Assembly: GCA_017305715.1 (NCBI GenBank) | Contig: JAFKKG010000021.1 | Location: forward strand, 124,001 to 188,000 | Reading direction: 5' to 3' | Source of the DNA: Hyphomicrobiales bacterium | Lineage (GTDB): Bacteria; Pseudomonadota; Alphaproteobacteria; Rhizobiales; Xanthobacteraceae | Length of the DNA stretch: 64,000 nt | In this document: positions 19,266-28,062 of the stretch, one piece after another | How positions within the stretch are numbered: the stretch's first letter is position 1 | How the letters are laid out: each line of letters starts with the position of its first letter | Position numbers and translations under genes: made by a program | Notes under the pieces: model-generated | Seen by the model: the letters and a program-made list of their open reading frames with translations, nothing else | Databases searched by the model: none | Told to the model about the DNA's origin: nothing

Positions 19266-20315
19266 GTGACATTCGACCGGCTGCAAGCCTTCATCCGGGA
19301 AGCCATGACGAGACTGGGCCTGCCGGACGCCGATGCGGCGACCGTGGCAAGCCTGATGGCGGAAGCCGATCTGCAGGGTTCGGACGGCCACGGCGTCAGC
19401 CGGTTGCCGCAATATGCCCGCCGCATCAAGGCCGGCGGCTTCAACGTGCGGCCCGACATCAAGGTGGTGAGCGACTGGCCCGCCACCGCGCTGATCAACG
19501 GCGACAACGGCATGGGCCATCTCGTGATGAAGCGCGCGGCCGAACTCGCGATCGAAAAGGCGCGCACCACCGGGATCGCCTGGGTCAATTCGCAATACAG
19601 CAACCATGCCGGCCCGGCCTCGCTCTACGCGTCGATGCCGCTGAAGCACGACATGATCGGGCTGTATTTCGCGGTCGGCAACGCCAACCATCTGCCGCCC
19701 TGGGGCGGTCTCGACATGCTGCTGTCGACCAACCCGATCGCCGCCGCGATTCCGGCCGGCGAGGAGCAGCCGATCATCCTCGATATGGCGACCACGGTGG
19801 CAGCCTATGGCAAGGTGAAATCCAAGGCGCTGCGCGGCGAGACCATGCCGGAGGGCTGGATGATCGATCGCGCCGGCAAGCCGCTGACCGATCCGAAGCG
19901 CGCCGACGAAGGCATGCTGTTGCCGCTCGGCGGCATGGAGGCCGGCTACAAGGGCTACGGGCTCGCGATGATCATCGGCCTGCTCGCAGGGACCTTGGGC
20001 GGTGCGGCGATGGGCCGGGACGTCATCGACTTCAACCATGACGACGACAGCGTCACCAATACCGGCCAGGCGGTCGCGGCGATCAATATCGCGGCGTTCG
20101 GCGACGTCGGTGTGTTCAAGGCGAGCGTCGATGCGCTGGTGCGCGATTTCAGAAACTCCGAGCGGATTCCCGGCGTGGAGCGGATCTTCGTTCCCGGCGA
20201 ACGCAGCCAAGCCACGCGAGCGGCGCGGGCGCGCGACGGCATTCCGATTCCGGACGCGCTGATGGCTGGGCTTAACAAGGTTGCCGATGACCTTGGGATG
20301 ACAAGGCTGGCATAG
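19266..20315 (+). CDS. Malate/L-lactate dehydrogenase-family (Ldh_2) oxidoreductase
   Basis: A 349-aa NAD(P)-dependent 2-hydroxyacid dehydrogenase of the type seen in ureidoglycolate, sulfolactate and 2,3-diketogulonate reductases, a fold unrelated to classical LDH. Family marks are SDGHGVSRLPQYARRI (catalytic His), NSQYSNHAGPA, TNPIAAAIPAG and GYKGYGLAMIIGLLAG. The start is unusual: GTG 19266 is the first common start codon, but the ribosome-site-like CGGGAG (19237-19242) suits an in-frame CTG at 19251 better. It lies 78 nt after the ABC ATPase, which hints that the imported compound is, or becomes, a 2-hydroxy acid. The exact substrate is open. Confidence 0.88.
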   Translation: MTFDRLQAFIREAMTRLGLPDADAATVASLMAEADLQGSDGHGVSRLPQYARRIKAGGFNVRPDIKVVSDWPATALINGDNGMGHLVMKRAAELAIEKARTTGIAWVNSQYSNHAGPASLYASMPLKHDMIGLYFAVGNANHLPPWGGLDMLLSTNPIAAAIPAGEEQPIILDMATTVAAYGKVKSKALRGETMPEGWMIDRAGKPLTDPKRADEGMLLPLGGMEAGYKGYGLAMIIGLLAGTLGGAAMGRDVIDFNHDDDSVTNTGQAVAAINIAAFGDVGVFKASVDALVRDFRNSERIPGVERIFVPGERSQATRAARARDGIPIPDALMAGLNKVADDLGMTRLA

Positions 20316-20524
20316 ACCGAAAGTAGTAGCAGCTTTTCCGATTTCGGCCAGCGCAACGCGTCAAGCTGACGCGGATCAATGGCGCTCCCTTCCTTGCAGT
20401 GGTTGCGGAAATCCGCGAGCATTCGCGGCAATACGCAACGCTGGATCCAGCCGCGCCCTTGCGGGCAATGGCCGGCAGGCAACAACGCGTCTTGGGGCTG
20501 CAACGTCAGCCGCAAAGGGGAGGA

Positions 20525-21691
20525 ATGGAATTGCTCAATCCGATCATGAAGCTTGCCGCCATGGCGTTAGCCGGAACCGCGGTCGCGATGTCGCCCGCGG
20601 CCGCGCAGGTCAAATTGCCGTCCAGCGTGACGATGACCGCCTATGACACGGGGACCTCGGGCTTCAACATCACCGTCGCGGTCGGCAAGATGTTCAAGGA
20701 CAAATACGGCACCGATGCGCGGGTGCTGCCTGCCGGCAACGACGTCGCCCGCCTGCAGCCGCTGCGGCTTGGCCGCGCCAGCATCTCGGCGATGGGTGTC
20801 GGGGTCTATTTCGCGCAGGAAGGCGTGTTCGAATTCGCGACCCGGGAATGGGGACCGCAGGCCATCCAGATCACGCTGAGTTCGATCGACTGCAACGGCC
20901 TTTCGCTGGCGGTCGCCGCCGACACCGGCGTCAAAACCTATGCCGACCTGAAGGGCAAGCGCATCGGCTTCGTGGTCGGCTCGCCCGCGCTCAACCAGAA
21001 TGCGCTCGCCGTGCTGGCGTTCGCCAATCTGACGGCGAAGGACGTCAAGATCGTCGAGTTCGCCGGCAACAATGCGATGTGGAAAGGCCTCGTCAACAAC
21101 GATACCGATGCGGTATTCGGCTCGACGATCTCCGGGCCGGCCAAGGAATTGCAGACGTCGCCGCGGGGTATCACCTGGCCCGCCATGCCATTCGCCGACA
21201 AGGCCGGATGGGAACGGGTGCGCAAGGTCGGCCCCTACTTCACCGAGCATGACGCCACCTGCGGCGCGGGCGAATTCGCCAAGGACAAGCCGATCCAGAT
21301 GGGCACCTATCCATATCCGATCTACAGCGTCTATGGCAGCCAGTCCGAAGACGAGGTCTACACGCTGACCAAGGCGATGATCGACGGCTATGACGGCTAC
21401 AAGGACAACGCGCCGGGCGCCAGCGGGCTTGCGGTGAAGGCGCAGGTGAAGAACTGGGCGGTGCCGACCCACAAGGGCGCGGTCAAGGCGCTCAAGGAAG
21501 CGGGCGCCTGGAGCGACGACCAGGACAAGCACAACAACGCGCTATTGAAGCGGCAGGAGGTGCTGGCCGCGGCGTGGAACGGCTACACCAAGGGCAGCCC
21601 GGCTTCCGATCCCGCCAAATTCACCGAGGAGTGGATGGCCGTGCGCAAGGCGGCACTCGCCAAGGCCGGGATGATCAATACGTTCGAGTGA
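20525..21691 (+). CDS. TAXI-family TRAP transporter substrate-binding protein
   Basis: This is a periplasmic receptor of about 388 aa with a signal peptide ending in SPAAAQ. TAXI-family features include TAYDTGTSGFNITVAVGKMF, ARVLPAGNDVARLQPLRLGR and KTYADLKGKRIGFVVGSPAL. The ribosome site GGGGAGGA directly abuts ATG 20525, so translation may instead begin at TTG 20531 or ATG 20546; the frame is also open upstream to 20399 without support. No membrane subunit (DctQM fusion) is adjacent. TAXI receptors often bind glutamate or other carboxylates; the ligand here is unknown. Confidence 0.9.
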   Translation: MELLNPIMKLAAMALAGTAVAMSPAAAQVKLPSSVTMTAYDTGTSGFNITVAVGKMFKDKYGTDARVLPAGNDVARLQPLRLGRASISAMGVGVYFAQEGVFEFATREWGPQAIQITLSSIDCNGLSLAVAADTGVKTYADLKGKRIGFVVGSPALNQNALAVLAFANLTAKDVKIVEFAGNNAMWKGLVNNDTDAVFGSTISGPAKELQTSPRGITWPAMPFADKAGWERVRKVGPYFTEHDATCGAGEFAKDKPIQMGTYPYPIYSVYGSQSEDEVYTLTKAMIDGYDGYKDNAPGASGLAVKAQVKNWAVPTHKGAVKALKEAGAWSDDQDKHNNALLKRQEVLAAAWNGYTKGSPASDPAKFTEEWMAVRKAALAKAGMINTFE

Positions 21692-21746
21692 TGCGGCCAT
21701 AGGGTCTTCCATCAGAAAGCCAATAGCCGCGTAGACGTTTGGGTCA

Positions 21747-21770
21747 CCTCTCCCCGCTAGCGGGGAGAGG
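21747..21770. repeat. 24-nt perfect palindrome between convergent genes
   Basis: CCTCTCCCCGCTAGCGGGGAGAGG is a perfect 24-nt palindrome between two convergent stop codons. It can fold on either strand but has no T-run, so it is better called an intergenic repeat than a classic terminator. It may still limit read-through or protect 3' ends. Confidence 0.6.
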
Positions 21771-21776
21771 GAGAAA

Positions 21777-22703
21777 TCAGGACTTCTCCGGCTTCTTCGG
21801 CCGTGGCGGTCCCTCCACCGGCGGCAGCGATTTCAGATATTCCGCCATCGCCGCGCGGTCTTCCGCAGGCAGTTGTGACGTATTCCGGATCACGCGCGCC
21901 ATGGAGCCGCCGGCGGTGTCGCCCTCCGGCGTCATCCCGCTCTCGAGGAAATAGGCAAAATCCTTCGCGCTCCAGTCCGACATCCGCTTCTGCGTGATGT
22001 TGGGAACGAAGCCCTCGCCCTCCGGATTGGGCCCGCCGGCAAAGCGCTGTGCGTCGACGATGCCACCGAGGAAATTGCGCGGGCTGTGGCACTCCGCGCA
22101 ATGTCCCCAGCTGTTGACGAGATAGGCGCCGCGATTCCATTGCGCCGATTTGCCGGCATCGGGCATGAACGGCTTGCCGTCCATGAACAGGAATTTCCAG
22201 ACCCCGACATTGCGGCGGATGTTGAACGGGAACGGCACGTCGTGGTCGCGCGCTTTGCCCGCCACCGGCGCCAGCGTTTTCAGATAGGCAAAGAGGTCCC
22301 TGACATCCTCGAGCTTGGCGTGCTCGTAGGACGCGTAGGGGAATGCCGGAAAATAATGGACGCCCGAAGGCGACGTGCCCTTGAGCACGGCGGTGACGAA
22401 ATCCGCCTCGCTCCATTTCCCGATGCCGTCATTCGGATCGGGCGAGATGTTGGGGACATTGAAGGTGCCGAATGGCGAGGGGATCGGCAGGCCACCGCCG
22501 AGCTTCAGCCGGTCGGGCTGGTTCGGCACCGCGTGGCAGGAGGAACATCCACCGGCATTGAACGTTGTGAGACCGTTGGCGAGGTTGGGCGTGTATAGCG
22601 GCAACGACGTCGCAGCGATAACGGCCGGTATCGTCAGCCACCAGAAAATGCCGAGACCGGCGACGCCGGCCAGAACGGCGAGGAGAAGAAGTCGTTTCAA
22701 CAT
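21777..22703 (-). CDS. Membrane-anchored di-haem cytochrome c
   Basis: This 308-aa protein has an N-terminal membrane anchor (LLLLAVLAGVAGLGIFWWLT) and two haem c motifs, CSSCH near residue 53 and CAECH near residue 174, each followed by a Met-containing distal segment. The layout matches the cytochrome subunits of quinohaemoprotein or aldehyde/alcohol dehydrogenase complexes, which pass electrons from a periplasmic dehydrogenase to the respiratory chain. The C-terminus is Pro/Lys-rich (PPRPKKPEKS). No dehydrogenase subunit is adjacent, so its partner is elsewhere or unknown. It diverges from the CHRD gene. Confidence 0.92.
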   Translation of the reverse strand: MLKRLLLLAVLAGVAGLGIFWWLTIPAVIAATSLPLYTPNLANGLTTFNAGGCSSCHAVPNQPDRLKLGGGLPIPSPFGTFNVPNISPDPNDGIGKWSEADFVTAVLKGTSPSGVHYFPAFPYASYEHAKLEDVRDLFAYLKTLAPVAGKARDHDVPFPFNIRRNVGVWKFLFMDGKPFMPDAGKSAQWNRGAYLVNSWGHCAECHSPRNFLGGIVDAQRFAGGPNPEGEGFVPNITQKRMSDWSAKDFAYFLESGMTPEGDTAGGSMARVIRNTSQLPAEDRAAMAEYLKSLPPVEGPPRPKKPEKS

Positions 22704-22864
22704 TCACCAATCCGTCATCGAGCGTTTCGGTATGCGGCCAGTATGAACGGAATTTCCGCTGAACGCCTCCATCAAATTTCGTCAACTCCACGCCGTTTTC
22801 GGAATAAAGCCGAAACGCCGTTGTTTTGAAGCTGAACGTCGGTCGACACACAAGGGAGAGAACC

Positions 22865-23287
22865 ATGTCGAACAAACTCAGGCTTGCCACGTTGGCACTC
22901 GGTGCAGCCGTGCTCGTCGCCGGCCCTGCTTTCGCCGACAAGATGAAGGCAACGCTGGACGGCAAGAGCGAGGTGCCGCCAAACACCAGCGCGGGCACCG
23001 GCACGGCCGACATCGACTATGATGCCGCCAGCAAGAAGCTGAGCTGGAAGGTGACCTATTCCGGCCTCTCCGGTCCGGCGACCGCCGCACATTTCCACGG
23101 GCCCGCCGAGGCCGGCAAGAACGCCGGCGTGGCCGTTCCGATCGCGAATCCAGGCACGAGCCCGATCGAGGGGAGCGCCACGCTGACGGACGCGCAGGCC
23201 GCCGATCTCGTGGCCGGCAAGTACTATGTCAACATTCACACCGCAGCCAATCCGGGCGGCGAAATCCGCGGTCAGGTGACGAAGTAA
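22865..23287 (+). CDS. Secreted CHRD-domain protein
   Basis: A 140-aa protein that starts at ATG 22865 after AAGGGAG and has a signal peptide ending in GPAFA. The mature part is a single CHRD domain: LDGKSEVPPNTSAGTG, YDAASKKLSWKVTYSGLSG, AAHFHGPA, YYVNIHTAANPGGEIRGQV. CHRD domains are beta-rich and named from chordin; their bacterial role is not settled. The final codons and stop lie inside the first unit of a four-unit tandem repeat that runs past the gene and ends at a terminator. Confidence 0.92.
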   Translation: MSNKLRLATLALGAAVLVAGPAFADKMKATLDGKSEVPPNTSAGTGTADIDYDAASKKLSWKVTYSGLSGPATAAHFHGPAEAGKNAGVAVPIANPGTSPIEGSATLTDAQAADLVAGKYYVNIHTAANPGGEIRGQVTK

Positions 23288-23376
23288 ACTTCGCACCGAG
23301 GTGACGAAGCAGGTTCTTCGCACCCGTGACGAAGTAGGCTTCGCACCCGAGGTGACGAAGCAGGTTCTTCGACAGA
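23275..23376 (+). repeat. Tandem 25-26-nt repeats with hairpin arms (four units)
   Basis: Four head-to-tail units start at 23275, 23300, 23326 and 23351, each beginning (G)GTGACGAAG. They alternate between two forms, so the array is also two copies of a roughly 51-nt unit. Every unit contains a small hairpin: CGAAG, 4-6 nt, CTTCG. The first unit contains the last codons and stop of the CHRD gene, so the array appears to have grown from the gene's 3' end. Confidence 0.85.
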
Positions 23377-23387
23377 GAAAATAAAAA

Positions 23388-23423
23388 GGGCGGACGCTTG
23401 AATGCGCCGCCCCTATTTCTTTT
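23388..23423 (+). terminator. Rho-independent terminator of the CHRD gene
   Basis: GGGCGGACGC, loop TTGAAT, GCGCCGCCC gives a nine-pair stem with one bulged A, followed by CTATTTCTTTTT. It lies 100 nt past the CHRD stop, after the tandem repeats. Confidence 0.8.
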
Positions 23424-23455
23424 TGGTCGTACCGGAACGGCAACACCAACTCGTC

Positions 23456-23475
23456 GTCCCGGCGAACGCCGGGAC
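23456..23475. repeat. Palindromic intergenic repeat, GTCCCGGC family
   Basis: GTCCCGGC, loop GAAC, GCCGGGAC: an 8-bp stem, preceded by GTC as in the longer copy at 16316-16341. It lies between the CHRD terminator and the convergent cytochrome c' gene. A half-copy, GGCCGGGACGACG, is visible near 23560. Confidence 0.6.
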
Positions 23476-23578
23476 CCATAATCCCGGTCAGCTCTTGTTG
23501 AATGAATATCCCCGCTTCGTGCTCCAACGAGAAGCCGCGGTGTATCGGTCGCGGCTCAAGGCCGGGACGACGTTCAGG

Positions 23579-24028
23579 CTAGCTGTTCTTGACGCGGAAG
23601 GTTTCGTGGCAGCCGCCGCAGGCCTTGCCGATCGCGGGGAAGGTCGCCTTCAGCGATTCGGCGTCCTTGATCTTCGCCTTGGCCTCGGTCACGACGGCCG
23701 TGAAGTCCGAAATCTTGGATTTGAAACCGGCGGCGTCTTCCCAGATTTTCGGCGAGGGGCTGTAGTCGCCCTCGACCTTCACGCCCTTGCTGCTCGCAGG
23801 GAACATGGTCGGGAGCTTGCTGGCGGTATCGCCGAGTTGCTTGAGCGCTTCATCGACTGCCGCCTGGTCGTAGGGCTTCTCGCCCTTGAACATCGGCGCC
23901 AGCACGCCGCCCAGGGCCTTGCCGGTGGCCTTCATCACGGCCTGGTCCTGCTTGACCACGTCCTGCTGCGCAATGACGGCGCCGACACTGAGCAAAAGCG
24001 CTCCCGCAACCACCAAAACCCGTTTCAT
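23579..24028 (-). CDS. Cytochrome c' (c-prime) family protein
   Basis: A 149-aa periplasmic haem protein. ATG 24028 opens a clear signal peptide (MKRVLVVAGALLLSVG ... VIAQ). The single haem motif CGGCH is near the C-terminus, which is diagnostic for the four-helix cytochrome c' group, followed by ETFRVKNS. Members bind NO or CO and can protect against nitrosative stress; that role here is an inference. It is 107 nt downstream of the molybdenum hydroxylase gene, with a strong GC hairpin between. Confidence 0.93.
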   Translation of the reverse strand: MKRVLVVAGALLLSVGAVIAQQDVVKQDQAVMKATGKALGGVLAPMFKGEKPYDQAAVDEALKQLGDTASKLPTMFPASSKGVKVEGDYSPSPKIWEDAAGFKSKISDFTAVVTEAKAKIKDAESLKATFPAIGKACGGCHETFRVKNS

Positions 24029-24058
24029 TCGCCAGATCCCTGTTTTGTGACACAAGCT

Positions 24059-24080
24059 GGCCCGCGGACGCCCGCGGGCC
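24059..24080. repeat. GC-rich 9-bp hairpin
   Basis: GGCCCGCGG, loop ACGC, CCGCGGGCC between the molybdenum hydroxylase stop and the cytochrome c' start. There is no T-run on either strand. It could stabilise a 3' end or be a repeat remnant. Confidence 0.5.
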
Positions 24081-24135
24081 CTGCCTGAGCTAACAACACC
24101 ACGAGTTCAGATCCATTCCAACTGCGACCAAATAT

Positions 24136-26442
24136 TCAGAGGTTGTGCCGCTTCTGCGCCTCGCGAATCGCGATCCAGACCCGTTCGGCGGTCGCCGGCA
24201 TGTCGATATGGTCGATCTTGTATTCGCGCCACAGCCCCTCGATGATCGCATTGACCACCGCTGGACAGGAGCCGATGGCGCCGGCCTCGCCTGCGCCCTT
24301 CACACCCAGGGGATTGGTCGTGCAGGGAACGTTGTGAGTCTCGAAGTGGAATGACGGGCCGTCGGCCGCGCGCGGCATCGCATAATCCATGAAGGTGCCG
24401 GTGACGAGCTGGCCGTCGCTGCCGAACACCGCCTGCTCCATCAAGGCCTGGCCGATCCCCTGCATCGCGCCGCCATGGACCTGGCCGGCAAGCAGCAGCG
24501 GATTGAGCGTCACCCCGAAATCGTCGACGATGACATAGTTGACGATCTTGATGATGCCGGTAGCCGGATCGATCTCGACTTCGGCCAGATGCGTGCCGTT
24601 CGGATAGGTGCCGTCGGCCGAGTTGAACGTCGCGCTCGCATTCAGTTTTGACGGATCGACGCCCGGACGTTTCGCCAGATCGGCAAAACTCACCGAACGG
24701 TCGGTACCGGCGATCCGGATCCGGCCGTCGCTGATCTCGAGGTCGGCCGCACTGGTTTCCAGCGCTTCGGCCGCGATCTCCTTCAGCTTGCCGCCGAGAT
24801 CATGCGCCGCGCGCTGCACGCTGACGCCGCCGGTCGGGATCGAGGCCGAGCCGCCGGTGCCGAGACCGGTCGCCACGCGATCGGTGTCGCCCTGCACGAT
24901 ATGCACGCGCTCGGGCGGCAGGCCGAACTGCTCGGCGATCAATTGCGCATAGGCGGTCTGGTGGCCCTGCCCGCTCGACTGGGTGCCGATCAGGATCGTG
25001 ACGTCGCCATTGGGATCCAGCGCCACATTGGCGGTCTCATCGCCCATGGTGCCGCAGACCTCGACATAGCTCGCCATCCCGATGCCGCGCACCAGCCCCG
25101 CCTTCTTGGCGGCCTTGGCGCGTTTCGGAAATTCCTTCCAGTTGCCGACTTCCATCGCCCGCTTCATATGCGCTGCGAAATCGCCGGAATCGTAGACCTT
25201 GCCGGTCACGGTCTTGTAGGGCAGCGCCTTCGGCGGGATGAAGTTCTTGCGCCGGATCGCGTCAGGCGTCATGCCGAGTTTGCGCGCCGCCGCATCCACC
25301 AGCCGCTCGATCACGTAGGCGGCCTCGGGGCGGCCCGCGCCGCGATAGGCATCGACCGGCGGGGTGTTGGTGAACACGGTGCGGACGCGGCAATGGAAGG
25401 TCTGGATATCGTAGAGGCCCGGCAGCATGCCGGCGCCGCCATGCGGGATATAGGGACCGAAGGTCGACAGATAGGCGCCCATGTCGCCCATCAGGTCGAC
25501 ATCCATCGCCAGGAACTTGCCGTCCTCGGCGAGCGCCATCTTCGCCACCGTGACGTTGTCGCGCCCCTGCGCGTCACCCATGAAGTGGTCGGACCGGTCG
25601 GCGGTCCATTTGATGGTCTTCCTCAGCTTCTTGGCGGCCACGGCGATCAGCGCGTATTCGCGGTACGGAAACAGCTTGGTGCCAAAACCGCCGCCGACGT
25701 CGGGACAGATCACCCGCATCTTTTCCAGCGGCATCTTGAGCACCATGCCGCCGATGATCTCGCGCAGGCGATGGCTGCCCTGGCTGCCGATCGTCAGCGT
25801 CAGATGATCCCTCTTGGCGTCGTATTCGGCGACCGCCGCGCGCGTCTCCATGAAGTTGGTGATGACGCGCGGATTGACGATCGAGACTTCGGCAACCGCA
25901 TGCGCCTTGGCAAAGACGGCATCGGTTGCCTTCTTGTCGCCGATCGGCACGTCGAACAGCACGTTGCCGGCATGCTTGGGCCAGACCTGCGGCGCGCCCT
26001 TCTTCACGGCGTTGACGAGACCGACCACCGCCGGCAGCGGCGTCCAGTTGACCTCGATCGCCTCGATCGCATCGCGGGCCTGGTCGATGGTGTCGGCCAC
26101 CACGAAGGCGATGGAGTCGCCGACATGGCGGACTTCATCCTTGGCGAGGATCGGGTATGGAGGACCGGTGAACGGATCGACCTCGAAATTGAACAGGCAC
26201 GGCAGATCGCCGAGATCCTTGACATCGTCGGCGATCAGCACCGCGCCGACGCCGGGCATGCCGCGAGCCTTGGTGACGTTGATGGTGAACTTCGCATGCG
26301 CATGCGGCGAGCGCAGCATCAGCGCGTGCATCGAAGGTGACGGCGAGACGTCGTCGGTATAGCGGCCCTTGCCGCGAATGAGCGCATCGTCTTCCTTGCG
26401 CAGGACGCTTTGACCGACGCCGAATTTGATGGGAGCTGCCAA
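24136..26442 (-). CDS. Molybdopterin-binding large subunit, xanthine dehydrogenase family (CoxL form II-like)
   Basis: The molybdenum-cofactor subunit of an aldehyde/xanthine oxidase-family hydroxylase, 768 aa. I place the start at TTG 26442 (MAAPIKFGVG) because TTGGAGA lies 6 nt upstream; the frame is open to 26454. Features include the N-terminal a/b hammerhead (LRKEDDALIRGKGRYTDD), the active-site loop AYRGAGR and the catalytic Glu in GVKGAGEAGAIGS. AYRGAGR is typical of form II proteins; the AYxCSFR of true CO dehydrogenase is absent, so CO oxidation is unlikely. The FAD and iron-sulfur subunits normally encoded beside it are missing, so it must pair with products encoded elsewhere. Confidence 0.92.
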   Translation of the reverse strand: MAAPIKFGVGQSVLRKEDDALIRGKGRYTDDVSPSPSMHALMLRSPHAHAKFTINVTKARGMPGVGAVLIADDVKDLGDLPCLFNFEVDPFTGPPYPILAKDEVRHVGDSIAFVVADTIDQARDAIEAIEVNWTPLPAVVGLVNAVKKGAPQVWPKHAGNVLFDVPIGDKKATDAVFAKAHAVAEVSIVNPRVITNFMETRAAVAEYDAKRDHLTLTIGSQGSHRLREIIGGMVLKMPLEKMRVICPDVGGGFGTKLFPYREYALIAVAAKKLRKTIKWTADRSDHFMGDAQGRDNVTVAKMALAEDGKFLAMDVDLMGDMGAYLSTFGPYIPHGGAGMLPGLYDIQTFHCRVRTVFTNTPPVDAYRGAGRPEAAYVIERLVDAAARKLGMTPDAIRRKNFIPPKALPYKTVTGKVYDSGDFAAHMKRAMEVGNWKEFPKRAKAAKKAGLVRGIGMASYVEVCGTMGDETANVALDPNGDVTILIGTQSSGQGHQTAYAQLIAEQFGLPPERVHIVQGDTDRVATGLGTGGSASIPTGGVSVQRAAHDLGGKLKEIAAEALETSAADLEISDGRIRIAGTDRSVSFADLAKRPGVDPSKLNASATFNSADGTYPNGTHLAEVEIDPATGIIKIVNYVIVDDFGVTLNPLLLAGQVHGGAMQGIGQALMEQAVFGSDGQLVTGTFMDYAMPRAADGPSFHFETHNVPCTTNPLGVKGAGEAGAIGSCPAVVNAIIEGLWREYKIDHIDMPATAERVWIAIREAQKRHNL

Positions 26443-26509
26443 GACTATCTCCAAGTGCCTGATTGTTTCGCCCCATATTGGCGTGGTTCGCCGGGAAGCG
26501 CAAACGGCT

Positions 26510-28039
26510 TTAGCCGCGGATCAGCCTGGAAATCCAGCCTCGGCCGAACAGCAGCAGGATGCAAAAACCGTAGACAAAAAGCCCGCTCACCATCAGCAGC
26601 AGCAACGCGAGCTCGTCGCGGAACGTCTTCATTTGCGCGAAATAGGCATTGGCGAATTGCGCGGTCAGCCACAGGGCTGCGGCCAGCACGATGCCGGATA
26701 TGGCGAACTTGGCGAGCGATTTGAGCCACTCGCGATCCAGTTCGAGATACCCTCTTCGCACTGCAAAACCGAGCACCAGCAGCAGATTGATCCAGGCGCC
26801 GATGGCGGTCGCGAGCGCGAGGCCGATCTGGGCCAGCGTTCCCATCAGCGCGACTTTCAGGGCGACGTTGACGGCGACACCGGTCAGCGCCGCCTTGACC
26901 GGCGTGGCGGTGTCCTTGCGGGCATAGAAGGTCGCCACCGCGCTGCGGATCATCACGAAGGGAATGAGGCCGACGGCATAGGCGGCCAGCGTCGCGCCCG
27001 CGGCCGCGGCGTCGGCCCTGGAGAACGCGCCGCGGGCAAACATCGCCCGCATGATGACGTCAGGCACGGTGAGGAACGCGGCGACGAACGGGATCGAAAA
27101 CAGCAAAGTGAAATCGAAGGCGCGGCGCTGCGATTTCGCCGCGCCAGCGTGGTCGTCCGCGGTCAGGCGGCGCGACATTTCAGGCAGCAGCACGGTGCCG
27201 ATCGCAATCCCGATCACGCCGATCGGGAGCTGGTTGAGACGGTCGGCGTAATACAGCGCCGACAGCGCGCCGGCGGGCAGGAATGTCGCGATGATGGTGT
27301 CGGCGAACAGCGCCACCTGCGTGCCCATCGAGCCCAATGTCGCAGGCCCCAGCGTGCGGAAGAAGGCGCGGACGTCCTGGTCGAGCCGCGGCCGCGCAAA
27401 TCGCGGCAGGCCGCCATGGCGTGCGAGATCGCCGGCGAGCAGGAAGAATTGCAGAAAGCCGGAGATCAGGACGCCCCAGGCCGCGGCATGGCCGGCGCTC
27501 GGGAAGAACGCCGCCAGCGCCAGCGTCATCATCATGGCGAGATTGAGGAAGACCGGCGCGGCCGCGGCGCTGGCAAAGCGATGCGCCACGTTGAGCATGC
27601 CGCCATAGAGCGTAACCAACGTGATCAGCAGCAGATAGGGAAAGGTGATCCGCGTCAGCTCGATCGCGAGCTTGCGCTGCTCGGCATCCTCGGAAAAGCC
27701 GGGCGCCAGGACGCTGATGGCCTGCGGCATGAACAGCCAGGCCACGACGAGCAGGATCACCTGCGACAGAAACAGCAGCGTGAAGATGCGGTTGGAAAAC
27801 AGGCGCGCGGATGCCGGACCGCGCCCGCCCTGGACATGCGCGTAGGCCGGCACGAACGCGGCGTTGAAGGCGCCTTCGGCGAAGATGGCGCGGAAATGAT
27901 TGGGCAGCCGCAACGCGACGAAGAACGCGTCCGCGACCGGGCCGGCGCCGAGGATGGCCGCGAGCATGATATCGCGCGCAAAACCGGTCAGCCGCGAGAG
28001 GAGTGTATAGCCGCCGACGGTGAAGATGCGCCCAAGCAT
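26510..28039 (-). CDS. murJ: Lipid II flippase MurJ
   Basis: A polytopic inner-membrane protein of the MOP superfamily, 509 aa with about 14 hydrophobic segments, that flips lipid II for peptidoglycan assembly. The N-terminus RIFTVGGYTLLSRLTGFARD and AFFVALRLPNHFRAIFAEGAFNAAFVP are highly characteristic of MurJ/MviN. The conserved charged and Arg residues of the central cavity (TGFARD, RLPNHFR) are present. It follows the GnnB-like gene in the same direction with a 92-nt gap that contains a palindrome. Confidence 0.96.
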   Translation of the reverse strand: MLGRIFTVGGYTLLSRLTGFARDIMLAAILGAGPVADAFFVALRLPNHFRAIFAEGAFNAAFVPAYAHVQGGRGPASARLFSNRIFTLLFLSQVILLVVAWLFMPQAISVLAPGFSEDAEQRKLAIELTRITFPYLLLITLVTLYGGMLNVAHRFASAAAAPVFLNLAMMMTLALAAFFPSAGHAAAWGVLISGFLQFFLLAGDLARHGGLPRFARPRLDQDVRAFFRTLGPATLGSMGTQVALFADTIIATFLPAGALSALYYADRLNQLPIGVIGIAIGTVLLPEMSRRLTADDHAGAAKSQRRAFDFTLLFSIPFVAAFLTVPDVIMRAMFARGAFSRADAAAAGATLAAYAVGLIPFVMIRSAVATFYARKDTATPVKAALTGVAVNVALKVALMGTLAQIGLALATAIGAWINLLLVLGFAVRRGYLELDREWLKSLAKFAISGIVLAAALWLTAQFANAYFAQMKTFRDELALLLLMVSGLFVYGFCILLLFGRGWISRLIRG

Positions 28040-28062
28040 GGGCCCGCTTCTAGCGCATATTC

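Noticed and set aside
21747-21770. Rho-independent terminator
   Set aside because: The palindrome is strong but neither strand has a T-run after it.
23275-23376. CRISPR array
   Set aside because: The repeats are contiguous with no unique spacers, only four units, and overlap a gene end.
24136-26442. Aerobic CO dehydrogenase large subunit (coxL)
   Set aside because: The active-site loop is AYRGAGR, not the AYxCSFR of true CO dehydrogenase, and coxM/coxS are absent.
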